Assembly: GCA_902770195.1 (NCBI GenBank)
Contig: CACXSA010000038.1
Span: 1 to 50,984, forward strand
Direction: 5' to 3'
From: an uncultured Prevotellaceae bacterium
GTDB taxonomy: Bacteria > Bacteroidota > Bacteroidia > Bacteroidales > Bacteroidaceae
DNA: 50,984 nucleotides
Part shown: piece after piece, positions 17,945 through 25,786 of the stretch
Layout: each line of letters begins with the position of its first letter
How positions within the stretch are numbered: the first letter of the stretch is position 1
Program-made: the position numbers and the translations under genes
Notes under the pieces: model-generated
Database searches by the model: none
Seen by the model: the letters and a program-made list of their open reading frames with translations, nothing else
Told to the model about the DNA's origin: nothing

Positions 17945-17952
17945 CAAAGGTA
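17945..17952 (-). promoter_or_regulatory. -7 box of the pyrG-asnB promoter
   Basis: TACCTTTG on the minus strand, followed by a leader of about 20 nt to ATG 17920. No clear -33 box. Confidence 0.55.
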
Positions 17953-18089
17953 TGTACTTTTTGCAGAATTCCACTCGCTTCTGACTTACATAAGAGTGTT
18001 AAATTATAGTCAGACTGACACTTTGTTAAGTATCGGAGCTTATATCCTTCGCTATTTCTTTCTTTTTGTTCGCAAGAAGGGTGTTATCG

Positions 18090-18186
18090 TTACATTTTGT
18101 AAAATCAACAAAATCATCCTAATGATAGGAAATCGTGGTCGGTCAGACCGACATAGCTGTCGGCAGCAGCCTCCAAGGCTTCTTTC
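18090..18186. repeat. 97-bp direct repeat, copy 1
   Basis: Nearly identical to 19290-19386 (a few substitutions). It covers the 3' end of the hypothetical-gene fragment plus about 24 bp beyond its stop. The higBA module lies between the two copies. Confidence 0.85.
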
Positions 18187-18400
18187 AGTAACCATCCACC
18201 AGCGTCACCTCATCCCAAGACACCTCGCGCTTGCTGAATCGTACCAAAGCGTTTCTGTCGCTGCCTTCCTGGACGGCCGTGTAGAGCCATAATTTCGTCC
18301 AAGGCTCCCAGTCGTGTGCTTTGAGATTGGTTATCAGGGCTGGCGTTCCATCTGTCTCGCCCAGATGTTGCTTGATCTCCGGCAATCTGCCATAGGACAC
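18114..18400 (-). pseudogene. Truncated, internally deleted copy of the hypothetical gene at 19315-20049
   Basis: Minus-strand reading gives YGRLPEIKQHLGETDGTPAL...HDWEPWTKLWLYTAVQ...VTLVDG, then a deletion junction joined to KEALEAAADSY and DFLSLG-stop. Compared with the sister copy it lacks roughly the first 120 residues and about 40 residues after VDG, with a frame change at the junction. It retains a Trp codon (TGG) where the sister has TGA. Unknown function; clearly a remnant. Confidence 0.8.
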
Positions 18401-18446
18401 AGTGGGTCCCCCATAGTATTTCTTATCCCTTTAGGTTTCCTATAGT

Positions 18447-18809
18447 TTAATATCCCAACATAGCTGCTGGCGTTATTCCCAAAGTGGCGCAAAGCAGACG
18501 AGCTATCTTCAGCGTAGGCTCTGCCCTGCCTGAAACATAGTCGCTTATGCGTGAAGGACTAACCCCAATCTCTGTAGCCAATTGTTTCTGACTCATATTC
18601 TTCTCTTCCAAAGAAAGCTGTATCAACTGGGCTACGGTAGGTTTGCCTATGGGATAGTGCTCTTTCTCATAGTCAATGACAACATCCGACATCATTGTCA
18701 ACTCCACGGCATTACGGTCGTTGGAAGGCGTGTTGTCATCCACTAAGGGCAACAATTCCTCTATCCGTGCCAATGCAAACTCATATTGTTCTTTAGTAAT
18801 TTTTGCCAT
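18447..18809 (-). CDS. higA: HigA-family antitoxin (XRE helix-turn-helix)
   Basis: A 120-residue protein whose N-terminal 65 residues should bind toxin. An XRE helix-turn-helix occupies about 72-107 (MSQKQLATEIGVSPSRISDYVSGRAEPTL). It follows the toxin gene by 17 bp, the reversed toxin-first order typical of higBA. Expected to neutralise HigB and repress the shared promoter. The module sits between two damaged copies of an unrelated hypothetical gene. Confidence 0.88.
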   Translation of the reverse strand: MAKITKEQYEFALARIEELLPLVDDNTPSNDRNAVELTMMSDVVIDYEKEHYPIGKPTVAQLIQLSLEEKNMSQKQLATEIGVSPSRISDYVSGRAEPTLKIARLLCATLGITPAAMLGY

Positions 18810-18826
18810 ATTTGTACCTCCTTATA

Positions 18827-19126
18827 TTATATCGTTGAAACGTCAATCTTATCGTATTCACTGTGAGTTCCCACAAATCGGATGAATATATGTCCTATTG
18901 TGAATTTTACGACCACTACCAGACGATATTTATTGCCCCTGATGTCAAAGACATAATGTTGGTTACCAACGTAGTCTGTTGTTGGGAAGTCTGCCTTTAT
19001 GTCCGACAGGTTCTTCCACTCTGCCTTTTCTGCAATGTCATACCATCGTTCAAGTGCAGCCTGAGCGTCTCCGTGTCCTTCCGAGCTATAGAATTCAACT
19101 AATCGTCTGTGTGATACTATTCTCAT
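18827..19126 (-). CDS. higB: HigB-family toxin (mRNA interferase)
   Basis: A 99-residue RelE-superfamily toxin. Diagnostic HigB segments are AEWKNLSDIKADFP, VFDIRGNKYRLVV and the C-terminal IRFVGTHSEYDKID. Expected to cleave mRNA on the ribosome unless bound by HigA. First gene of the pair, with a promoter directly upstream. Length and motifs are complete. Confidence 0.9.
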   Translation of the reverse strand: MRIVSHRRLVEFYSSEGHGDAQAALERWYDIAEKAEWKNLSDIKADFPTTDYVGNQHYVFDIRGNKYRLVVVVKFTIGHIFIRFVGTHSEYDKIDVSTI

Positions 19127-19134
19127 ATTCGGTG

Positions 19135-19164
19135 CAAATATACATAATTATTTTGAATTTCAAA
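19135..19164 (-). promoter_or_regulatory. higBA promoter
   Basis: Minus-strand TATATTTG at 19135-19142 and TTTG at 19161-19164, 18 nt apart. The ATG is only 8 nt below the -7 box, so the message is nearly leaderless or autoregulated at the start. Confidence 0.6.
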
Positions 19165-19219
19165 AGATAATCGAATAGAATTTCTGATTTTTAGAATTTT
19201 TCTCGTGATTTTGGGTTAT

Positions 19220-19269
19220 GTCTTTAATAATGGAGCATCCGACAATCGGGTGCTCCTTTGATTAAAGAC
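19220..19269. other. Two-tier hairpin/cruciform
   Basis: Outer arms GTCTTTAAT (19220-19228) and ATTAAAGAC (19261-19269) are perfect; inner arms GGAGCA (19232-19237) and TGCTCC (19251-19256) extend the stem. It lies between the higBA promoter and the downstream end of the 19315-20049 gene. It could be a terminator or a mobile-element end. Confidence 0.6.
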
Positions 19270-19289
19270 AGTGACCCAGTGGGAGGCCA

Positions 19290-19386
19290 GTTACATTTTG
19301 TAAAATCAACAAAATCATCCTAATGATAGGAAATCGCGGTCGGTCAGACCGCCATAGCTGTCGGCAGCAGCCTCCAAGGCTTCTTT
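19290..19386. repeat. 97-bp direct repeat, copy 2
   Basis: Copy of 18090-18186 that includes the last codons of the gene at 19315-20049 and the bases after its stop. Confidence 0.85.
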
Positions 19387-20049
19387 CGTGGTGTATTGTT
19401 TGTACAGCGTGCAACGTGTGACAATGGTCTGTGGCGAACAGCGTTCACCCTTTACTAGCACCAGTGCCCAGCCCTTCATATCGTCGGCAAATTCCTCGCC
19501 TTTCAGCACATAGTGGCCATCCACCAGTGTCACCTCTTCCCAAGGCACTTCGCGCTTGCTGAATCGCACCAAAGCGTCGTTGTCACGGCCATCCTGGACA
19601 GCCGTGTAAAGTCATAACTTCGTCCAAGGCTCCCAGTCGTGTGCCTTGAGATCGGTTATCAGTGCTGGCGTTCCATCTGTCTCGCCCAGATGTTGCTTGA
19701 TCTCCGGCAACCTGCCGTCGCTCACGGGGATGCCTGGCATCAGAAAGGACACCCGCTCCAAACCCTTTTCAACGTACACTACGGGCATCTGATTGGCTAG
19801 CGACATAAAATTGTTATAGGCCGTCGCCCCTTCGGTAAACATCGGCTCGATATACTTCAGCATCCTCCATAGTGCCACTGCATGACGCATCTTTTGACGC
19901 TGGATAAACTGAGGCAGCGTATTGCTGCGTTTCTCCATCGAGTTGGCCGACCGGATAATCAACCGCCCTTGTTTCATGTAGGTCGTTATGCCATCCTTGC
20001 GCATACTGCCTACCACCATCAATCCCTTGCCTGTTCCTTTTTTCTTCAT
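19315..20049 (-). pseudogene. Conserved hypothetical gene with in-frame TGA
   Basis: Reads from MKKKGTGKGLMVVGSMRKDGIT to DFLSLG, about 244 codons, interrupted once by TGA (codon ending at 19612) between WTKL and LYTAVQDG. The truncated paralogue at 18114-18400 has TGG (Trp) there, so this is a single G-to-A nonsense change. The opening (VVGSMRKDGITTYMKQGR... then a helix with LPQFIQRQKMRHAV) is loosely reminiscent of the small Bacteroidetes DUF6266 proteins, but I do not recognise it firmly. No signal peptide or catalytic motif seen. A 145-residue N-terminal product could still be made. Confidence 0.65.
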
Positions 20050-20079
20050 CGCCTATTCTATTTAAGTTATACTTTGATT

Positions 20080-20123
20080 GTTCTCTAATCGTTCTCTGAT
20101 TGCTCCCTAACAGTTCTCTAATT
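20080..20123. repeat. 11-bp-period array A (GTTCTCTAATC)
   Basis: Four units at 20080, 20091, 20102 and 20113: GTTCTCTAATC, GTTCTCTGATT, GCTCCCTAACA, GTTCTCTAATT. It lies upstream of the 19315-20049 gene. Confidence 0.8.
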
Positions 20124-20178
20124 CCAATCTACTTTTACTCCACTCTAATCAGTTCTTTCCTTCACTCTTTCTCCCACT

Positions 20179-20222
20179 GTTGTCCGATTGTTGTCCGTTT
20201 GTTGTCCGATTGTTGTCCGATT
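20179..20222. repeat. 11-bp-period array B (GTTGTCCGATT)
   Basis: Four units at 20179, 20190, 20201 and 20212, with three copies identical and the second carrying one change (GTTGTCCGTTT). Confidence 0.9.
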
Positions 20223-20238
20223 AACGAACGGGCAACAG

Positions 20239-20271
20239 ACGTACATCAAACGTACTTCAATCGTACAAGAG
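20239..20271. repeat. 11-bp-period array C (ACGTACATCAA)
   Basis: Three units at 20239, 20250 and 20261: ACGTACATCAA, ACGTACTTCAA, TCGTACAAGAG. Same period as arrays A and B but unrelated sequence. From 20272 to about 20470 I see only AT-rich spacer. Confidence 0.75.
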
Positions 20272-20476
20272 TAGGCGCAGAACCTTAGATGAATCGAAGG
20301 TAGAGTATGCCTGAATTGGAGTTCGACACGCCAAAGATATGACTTTTTTTGGAGATAAGCAAGAGTTTGATAAAAAAACACCACCGCCAACTTACCCATG
20401 TAGTTAAAAGAATAGATAAAAATCGCTGCATTTCATATTTTTTGCAGTTTGAGGGTATGAATTGAAAAATTTTGTG

Positions 20477-20484
20477 TAATTTTG
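20477..20484 (+). promoter_or_regulatory. -7 box upstream of the structured RNA
   Basis: TAATTTTG; transcription should begin near 20490, the first base of the first hairpin below. No well-spaced -33 TTTG. Confidence 0.5.
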
Positions 20485-20489
20485 CCCTC

Positions 20490-20642
20490 GCATTCTGCAA
20501 ACAGAGTGCAAGACATATTGCTCGTTTCCAACCGAATCGCTACCTCGAAAAGAATCTGAGCAAATCAATACCTAAGGAGTTGCGCTATAATGGCGTGGGC
20601 TTCTCCATAAGGTATTGAGGTTTGTAGCGAACCCGGTTGGAA
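20490..20642 (+). ncRNA. Rod-like structured RNA (leader or independent ncRNA)
   Basis: Nested pairings: hairpin GCATTCTG/CAGAGTGC (20490-20497, 20502-20509). Then a long rod: TTCCAACCG 20526-20534 with CGGTTGGAA 20634-20642; TCGCTAC 20537-20543 with GTAGCGA 20624-20630; CTC 20544-20546 with GAG 20617-20619; AATACCT 20567-20573 with AGGTATT 20610-20616; GGAG 20576-20579 with CTCC 20603-20606; and a small tip stem. One internal loop (20547-20566) is strongly asymmetric. No poly-T terminator follows, so it may be the 5' leader of the gene at 20734. It could instead be a 6S-like regulatory RNA or a MITE; I match no known family. Confidence 0.5.
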
Positions 20643-20733
20643 GTGGTGACAGTCTGCGCCATTTTCGTTGTGTATATGATTCAGGGTTCCAGGTGAGCCG
20701 TAGGATAGAACAACAAATATATATAAAAGTATT

Positions 20734-21207
20734 ATGAGAGCAAAGAGATTGATTATTGCTTTTGTGCTGGCGGCTCTGCCATTGGCTGAGAGTCTGGCGG
20801 ATGGGGTCCGATTTCTTGTGGTGAATGGCAAGGATGGGACGAAAACAACTTTTGCGCTGGCCGACAATCCAAAAGTTTCGTGCAATGGTGGTGATTTGAC
20901 AGTTGTTGCTGGTAGCAGAACTTACACGTTGAGTCTTGCAGATGCGCAGAACTTTCAGTTTGCCGTAGAATCCACTGGCATTGAAGAGTTCGTGAAGGAC
21001 AGTGGCGTAAAACAGGAGAATGGTTGCGTGGTCTTTAGCGGTCTGAATGGCGGAGGGATCGTTTCTGTGTATCTGCAAGACGGCAGGCTGATAAAAGATT
21101 GCAAGGCTGATGCAGGAGGAAATGCAGTTGTGGAATTGTCAGGCTTGCCGAAAGGCATACTGATTATTCACTCAAACAAAACAGATATAAAAATCATAAA
21201 CAGATAA
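20734..21207 (+). CDS. Small secreted protein with C-terminal beta domain
   Basis: 157 residues with a signal peptide (about 1-22, ending LADG). The opening strand pattern VRFLVVNGKDGTKTTFALADNP resembles the N-terminal beta module of Prevotella surface proteins (KMNVKLNDG...). The C-terminal 70 residues (VSVYLQDGRLIKDCKADAGGNAVVELSGLPKGILIIHS) look like a type IX secretion sorting domain (VYDLSGRLV...L.GLPKG.Y.V). Function unknown; presumably cell-surface. It is 6 bp upstream of the SusD-type fusion gene and shares the structured leader. Confidence 0.7.
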   Translation: MRAKRLIIAFVLAALPLAESLADGVRFLVVNGKDGTKTTFALADNPKVSCNGGDLTVVAGSRTYTLSLADAQNFQFAVESTGIEEFVKDSGVKQENGCVVFSGLNGGGIVSVYLQDGRLIKDCKADAGGNAVVELSGLPKGILIIHSNKTDIKIINR

Positions 21208-21213
21208 GCAGAT

Positions 21214-23493
21214 ATGAAAGCAAAACATTTTTTCTTGATGCTTGGGCTTGTCGCATTTGGTCACGCAGCCTTTGCACAAAACACGGGCTACAAGATGAAC
21301 GTGAAAATGACCGACGGCTCTTTCTTTAGTGTTCCTGCAAATGATGTTTCGGAGGTATATTTTACCACGACAGAAGAAAAGCATTTTACTGACACTTATT
21401 ATACGGTGAGTGGACGAGCAGAGAAAGGTCCGTTTAAGAGTGGTACGACAATCACGATGCAGCCACTCGACCTAATGCTCAATGTCCTTGGTTCGGCACA
21501 GACTACGATGACATTTGATGATTGCGGCAACTACGCATTCCGTAATACGCTGTTCAAATACCCTTATGTTCTGGTGTCGGCCAATGGCTTGTTCTATAAC
21601 GAAGTTGATGACTACAACACTCGCGACGCACAGATTTACTTACAATGTTATGCAGACTTGCAGAATGGAAATAAGGTAAATGTGAATGTTGTTACGCATC
21701 TTATTTCTGAGCGAGTGGCAAACCTCGTTATTGGTGGTCTTGATTTTGATGTAGCTTTGAGCCAGGCACAAGGGGAATTGCTCTCGGCTTTTGGCTTACA
21801 GCGGTTGAACGATAAGAGCTTTACACAGGTCTCTATTACCGACGCCGACGATTATGCCGCTGGCCTGCTGGCAATCAGTATGCCATTGCAATATAGCCGT
21901 AAAGGCTCAGAACTGATTTCATGGCTGACCCGTCTGCGCTACGATTTTGCTGATGACGGAAAATTTACGGAGCAGAACAAGGAGCAATACAAGAAGGACA
22001 GGAACAATCTCAGCCTTTCTTATTATGTGCAGAAGCTGATAGAGAAATATAAGGAGTATGGAGTAACCATCAATGTGAAAGATTTGAAGTATTTCTACGA
22101 CTGGGACGAGGACGGTGTGGCTGGCAATGAAATCTATGACCCGTCACAGCCAGTTACATACGATGTGACAAGCATCAGTGCACCGAAAGAGGGAGGAACG
22201 TATATTGTGAATGTCAGTTGCAATGTGCCGCTATATACTTCACCATTGATTAGCGGTGATGCAAACACGAACTATAATCCTTGGGGGCGATTTGTTCAGA
22301 CCTACATGAGCGTATCGTCAGAATACGCTGATGGTGTATGGACTATAAAGGTAAATCCAGCCATGTATAAATATATTAGCGATGCCCAAGTCAATCTTTA
22401 TGATGCTGTGGGTAACACTGTCGCTTCTGTCAGTATCTCGCAAGCGGGAAACCCTGATGGAACTTTCCTTGCGAGCGATGGCGTGAACTATGTTACAGAT
22501 TTATGCAGGTTGCTTGCCCAAAGTCATGTCAAATACAAAATCGCAGATGTAAAATATACAGGGATTTTCCCCTCTGAAGATTTCAAGGCTCCGCTTTCCC
22601 CTTACGATTATAATGTCAGGGAGTTGTTCATTAACCCCTATCAGGTGATAAACCGCAACGCCCAACTTTTGTTGATGGCAAGCGAAACAGGTGTCGATGC
22701 ACTTAGTCCGATGTGCTATGTGACAAATGCTTTGATGTACTACGAACTCGTCACAATGTTCGGTGATGTGCCATATATTACGACGCAACAGGATACTTAT
22801 AGCATTCCGAGAACATCTTCCAATGAAATTCTCAATGACTTGATTGCAAACCTGACCTCCATTATGGACAAGTTAGCTGATGTTAAGGCTGGATTCATTG
22901 ATAATGCTGAAGATATGGCAATACCCCCTAAAGACCTCGCCCGCGTCATTCTTGCCGACATTTATATGTATCAAGGAAAATATGCCGATGCAAAAGTACT
23001 ACTCAACGAGATAGTAAGCGGGAACCGCTACAGCCTTGTTTCATCCATCAACAATATAGAGATTGACAGCCCGGAAGTCATCTGGAGCCAGCCGTCATTT
23101 GGACAGACAAGATCAAGGGCCAATAGTACTGCTATCGTATTAAACGAGAATTGTATCATCAAGACCTATGCCGATGTGCTCTTGTCGCTAGCCGAATGTG
23201 AAGACAAATTAGGTAATAATGCTAAGGCCAGTGAACTTCTAAACCAAGTAAAGTCTGCTAAGGGCATTGAAACCACATCAACCGATGTGCTCCCTGCAAT
23301 CTCCGAAGTGCGTAGTAAGATACAAATTGATTTTGGCGGCTATTTCGCTTTCCTCAAGCGGACAGGGCTTGCTAAGTCGATTTTGGGACTTGAGGATTAC
23401 CAACTCCTTTTCCCCATTCCACAGGATGAAGTAAGCAGAAATCCGTCTATGACCCAGAATCCTGGATATGATGGGAATGGCGGGACACGTTAA
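21214..23493 (+). CDS. Orphan SusD/RagB-type fusion protein with BACON-like domain
   Basis: 759 residues in three parts. A signal peptide (1-21, ending AFAQ, no lipobox Cys) leads into a module (about 22-300) with KGPFKSGTTITMQPLD, a carboxypeptidase-regulatory-like region also seen in Bacteroidetes lipoproteins. About 305-405 is BACON-like (YDVTSISAPKEGGTYIVNVSCNVP). About 425-759 is a SusD/RagB fold, with tetratricopeptide-like helices and the canonical end YQLLFPIPQDEVSRNPSMTQNPGY. SusD proteins are normally lipoproteins paired with a TonB-dependent SusC; neither feature is present. The SusD part is shorter than the usual 500 or so residues. A strong terminator follows. Likely surface ligand binding; substrate unknown. 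Confidence 0.8.
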   Translation: MKAKHFFLMLGLVAFGHAAFAQNTGYKMNVKMTDGSFFSVPANDVSEVYFTTTEEKHFTDTYYTVSGRAEKGPFKSGTTITMQPLDLMLNVLGSAQTTMTFDDCGNYAFRNTLFKYPYVLVSANGLFYNEVDDYNTRDAQIYLQCYADLQNGNKVNVNVVTHLISERVANLVIGGLDFDVALSQAQGELLSAFGLQRLNDKSFTQVSITDADDYAAGLLAISMPLQYSRKGSELISWLTRLRYDFADDGKFTEQNKEQYKKDRNNLSLSYYVQKLIEKYKEYGVTINVKDLKYFYDWDEDGVAGNEIYDPSQPVTYDVTSISAPKEGGTYIVNVSCNVPLYTSPLISGDANTNYNPWGRFVQTYMSVSSEYADGVWTIKVNPAMYKYISDAQVNLYDAVGNTVASVSISQAGNPDGTFLASDGVNYVTDLCRLLAQSHVKYKIADVKYTGIFPSEDFKAPLSPYDYNVRELFINPYQVINRNAQLLLMASETGVDALSPMCYVTNALMYYELVTMFGDVPYITTQQDTYSIPRTSSNEILNDLIANLTSIMDKLADVKAGFIDNAEDMAIPPKDLARVILADIYMYQGKYADAKVLLNEIVSGNRYSLVSSINNIEIDSPEVIWSQPSFGQTRSRANSTAIVLNENCIIKTYADVLLSLAECEDKLGNNAKASELLNQVKSAKGIETTSTDVLPAISEVRSKIQIDFGGYFAFLKRTGLAKSILGLEDYQLLFPIPQDEVSRNPSMTQNPGYDGNGGTR

Positions 23494-23517
23494 ACACATT
23501 TCCATTTAACCCAACTA

Positions 23518-23543
23518 AGCCGCCCACGAATGGGCGGCTTTTT
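23518..23543 (+). terminator. Rho-independent terminator
   Basis: AGCCGCCCA (23518-23526), loop CGAA, TGGGCGGCT (23531-23539), then a T5 tail. Ends the 20734-23493 transcript. Confidence 0.92.
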
Positions 23544-23575
23544 CGTCGGTTCCTCCTTTTTAGAGCGACCTTAGT

Positions 23576-24286
23576 CTATGGCTGTAGCGTGAAACCGAAG
23601 ACCAGGTAGGCTTTCTGCGAACAGGGATTGGCGGTCAGCTGACCGAAGATGGGGATGGAGAAGGTATCGGTGATCTTGATGTCCTTCGTTGCCCGCAGCG
23701 ACAGGTTGGTGACGGCGAACCCGCTCGTGCCGTACTGTGGTGACTCAAAGGGTACGGCAGCGGCTGTTGCTTTCCAATCTACGGTAGCCAACTGGAAGGG
23801 GACGGTTGCCTCAAAATAGCTGCTGTAGGCCCGCTTGCCGTTCTCCTTGTAGTCGTTGCCGGCGAAGTTGGTGTACCACTGCAGTGAGGCAAATCCGAAG
23901 TCATAGCCGATGTTGCCCTCGAAGACGTGGTTCGTGCTGTGGGCGTTGTACTTGAAGTATCGCCCGTCGGGGTCGCCTCCACTGGCCATCTCGCTGAACC
24001 AATAATCGGTGATGCCGAAGTGTAGTCCACCGATGGAGTAGGCGAGTGTCAGGTCGAACTCCTTCACGTCGTCCTTGTTGGACAGTCCGTAGCTGCCCCA
24101 TGCTGTCAGCGACAAGCCCTTATAGCCTACGCCAAGGGTTGGCTGCACGGCGACATCGGCCAGTTTCAGACCGCGCCAGATATACTCATTTACGAAATCT
24201 CCACAAATCGTAGTTTCTACTTTTTCCTGAGCAAGGGCGGTGCAGCTTAGCACCAGACCCATTGCAAACATAACAATCTTTTTCAT
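23576..24286 (-). CDS. Outer-membrane porin-like protein of the ammonium operon
   Basis: 236 residues with a signal peptide (about 1-19, ending ALAQ). Short amphipathic strands follow, including EYIWRGLKLADVAVQPTLGV and YGLSNKDDVKEFDLTLAYSI, ending in a barrel-type strand (LVFGFTLQP). It resembles TorF-like small porins and the protein that accompanies amtB and P-II in Bacteroides. Position 78 bp downstream of amtB suggests a route for ammonium or small nitrogen compounds across the outer membrane, which is inference only. Confidence 0.75.
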   Translation of the reverse strand: MKKIVMFAMGLVLSCTALAQEKVETTICGDFVNEYIWRGLKLADVAVQPTLGVGYKGLSLTAWGSYGLSNKDDVKEFDLTLAYSIGGLHFGITDYWFSEMASGGDPDGRYFKYNAHSTNHVFEGNIGYDFGFASLQWYTNFAGNDYKENGKRAYSSYFEATVPFQLATVDWKATAAAVPFESPQYGTSGFAVTNLSLRATKDIKITDTFSIPIFGQLTANPCSQKAYLVFGFTLQP

Positions 24287-24293
24287 ACCTTTT

Positions 24294-24350
24294 TACTTAC
24301 TTCTTACATCTTACTTCTTACTTCTTACATCTTACATCTTACTTCTTACA
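24294..24350. repeat. ACTTCTTACATC microsatellite
   Basis: Imperfect tandem of TTACTTCTTAC/ATCTTACATC words filling the spacer between the porin-like gene and amtB. Confidence 0.75.
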
Positions 24351-24364
24351 TCATCCATCTTCCA

Positions 24365-25621
24365 TCAGTTATAGCACGTCTCTCCATGCTCGTAGATGTC
24401 AAGTCCCTCGTCCTCGATGCGCTTGTCAACACGCAGTCCGTGCAGCTTCTTGATGCCATAGAAAAGGACGAAGCCGCAGGCTGCTGCCCAGAGGTCGATG
24501 ACCAGAATGCCGAAGCACTCGGCACCGAAGAATCCCCAACCGTGACCGTAGAAAGCACCAGTCGATGTGGATAGCAGGCCGGTCATCAGCGTGCCGAGGA
24601 TGCCGCAGACACCGTGTACGGAACTGGCACCCACGGGGTCATCGATGTGCAGTTTGTGGTCGATGAAGTCGATGGAGAAAACCAGGACGGTGCCACACAC
24701 CAGTCCGATGACAACGGCTCCGATGGGCGACACGATGTCACACCCTGCCGTGATGCCGACCAGTCCTGCCAGCACGCCGTTGAGCGTCAATGAAAGTGAT
24801 GGCTTGCCATACTTCCACCACGTAATGAACATCGTGGCCACACCGCCAGCAGCTGCTGCGAGGTTGGTGGTGAGGAACACGTGGCTGATGGCGATACGGT
24901 TCACCTCGCCCGATGCTGCCAGCTGTGAACCGGGGTTGAATCCGAACCATCCCAGCCAGAGGATGAACACGCCCAGGGCGGCTATCGTCAGGTTGTGGCC
25001 GGGAATGGCGCGGCTCTTGCCGTCCTTGCCATACTTGCCCAGACGTGGACCTAATGCCATAGCACCGATGATGGCCAGCACGCCACCTACGCTATGCACG
25101 ATGGCAGAGCCTGCAAAGTCGTGGAAGACATCGCCGAAGGTGGTCATCATAAAGCTGTCTTCAGCAGCATTGCATAACCAGCCGCCGCCCCATGTCCAGT
25201 GACCCTCGACGGGGTAGATGAACAGGGAGATGAAGGCCGAATAGATGAGGTACATCGAGAACTTGGTGCGCTCGGCCATGGCACCGCTGACGATGGTGGC
25301 GGAGGTGGCACAGAACACGGTCTCGAAAATCAGGAAGCCCTCGACGGGCAGGTCGCTCTTATAGAAGGAGAGGTCGCCCCAGTTGGGCATGCCGATGAAT
25401 CCTCCGAGCGTGTCGGCGCCGAACATGAATCCGAAGCCGAGGAAGAAAAACAGCAACGAGCCGAACATGAAATCGACAAAGTTCTTCATCAGGATGTTGG
25501 CGGTGTTCTTGCCGCGCGTAAAACCTGCTTCACACAGCGCAAAACCGGGCTGCATCCAGAAAACCAGCATGGCTGCCAATAGCATCCATACGGTATCGAG
25601 TGATAATCCTATTTCGTTCAT
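24365..25621 (-). CDS. amtB: Ammonium transporter
   Basis: Inner-membrane ammonia channel of the Amt/Rh family, 418 residues, about 11 membrane spans. Family segments include PGFALCEAGFTRGKN, DFAGSAIVHSVGG (with the pore-region DFAG..VVH type motif), and DPVGASSVHGVCG with the second pore histidine. It lies directly downstream of the P-II gene, the usual glnK-amtB pairing in which P-II plugs the channel when nitrogen is plentiful. An extended palindromic operator candidate is in the spacer upstream. Confidence 0.95.
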   Translation of the reverse strand: MNEIGLSLDTVWMLLAAMLVFWMQPGFALCEAGFTRGKNTANILMKNFVDFMFGSLLFFFLGFGFMFGADTLGGFIGMPNWGDLSFYKSDLPVEGFLIFETVFCATSATIVSGAMAERTKFSMYLIYSAFISLFIYPVEGHWTWGGGWLCNAAEDSFMMTTFGDVFHDFAGSAIVHSVGGVLAIIGAMALGPRLGKYGKDGKSRAIPGHNLTIAALGVFILWLGWFGFNPGSQLAASGEVNRIAISHVFLTTNLAAAAGGVATMFITWWKYGKPSLSLTLNGVLAGLVGITAGCDIVSPIGAVVIGLVCGTVLVFSIDFIDHKLHIDDPVGASSVHGVCGILGTLMTGLLSTSTGAFYGHGWGFFGAECFGILVIDLWAAACGFVLFYGIKKLHGLRVDKRIEDEGLDIYEHGETCYN

Positions 25622-25678
25622 AACTTTTTACATTTTAAATTAAACCCCTTTTTTGTGCCCTACACATGATTATCTTCA

Positions 25679-25716
25679 TTTATGATACATCATTGAATCG
25701 GTTTATGTATCATAAA
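25679..25716. promoter_or_regulatory. Inverted-repeat operator candidate before amtB
   Basis: TTTATGATACAT (25679-25690) and ATGTATCATAAA (25705-25716) are perfect 12-bp inverted arms around 14 bp. The right part is itself the 15-bp palindrome TTTATGTATCATAAA (25702-25716). Related sites are before the GH32 and glnN genes. It could also act as an RNA hairpin tuning amtB relative to P-II. Confidence 0.5.
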
Positions 25717-25786
25717 CGTCTCAAATCATGCTCATGAACGTCTTAAATTATGATGATGACATATAGGGGAAATAAACAAAAAAACT

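Noticed and set aside
19612-19617. TGA read as tryptophan (recoding) in the hypothetical gene
   Set aside because: The window otherwise uses TGA as an ordinary stop, and this gene family is visibly decaying here; a nonsense mutation is simpler.
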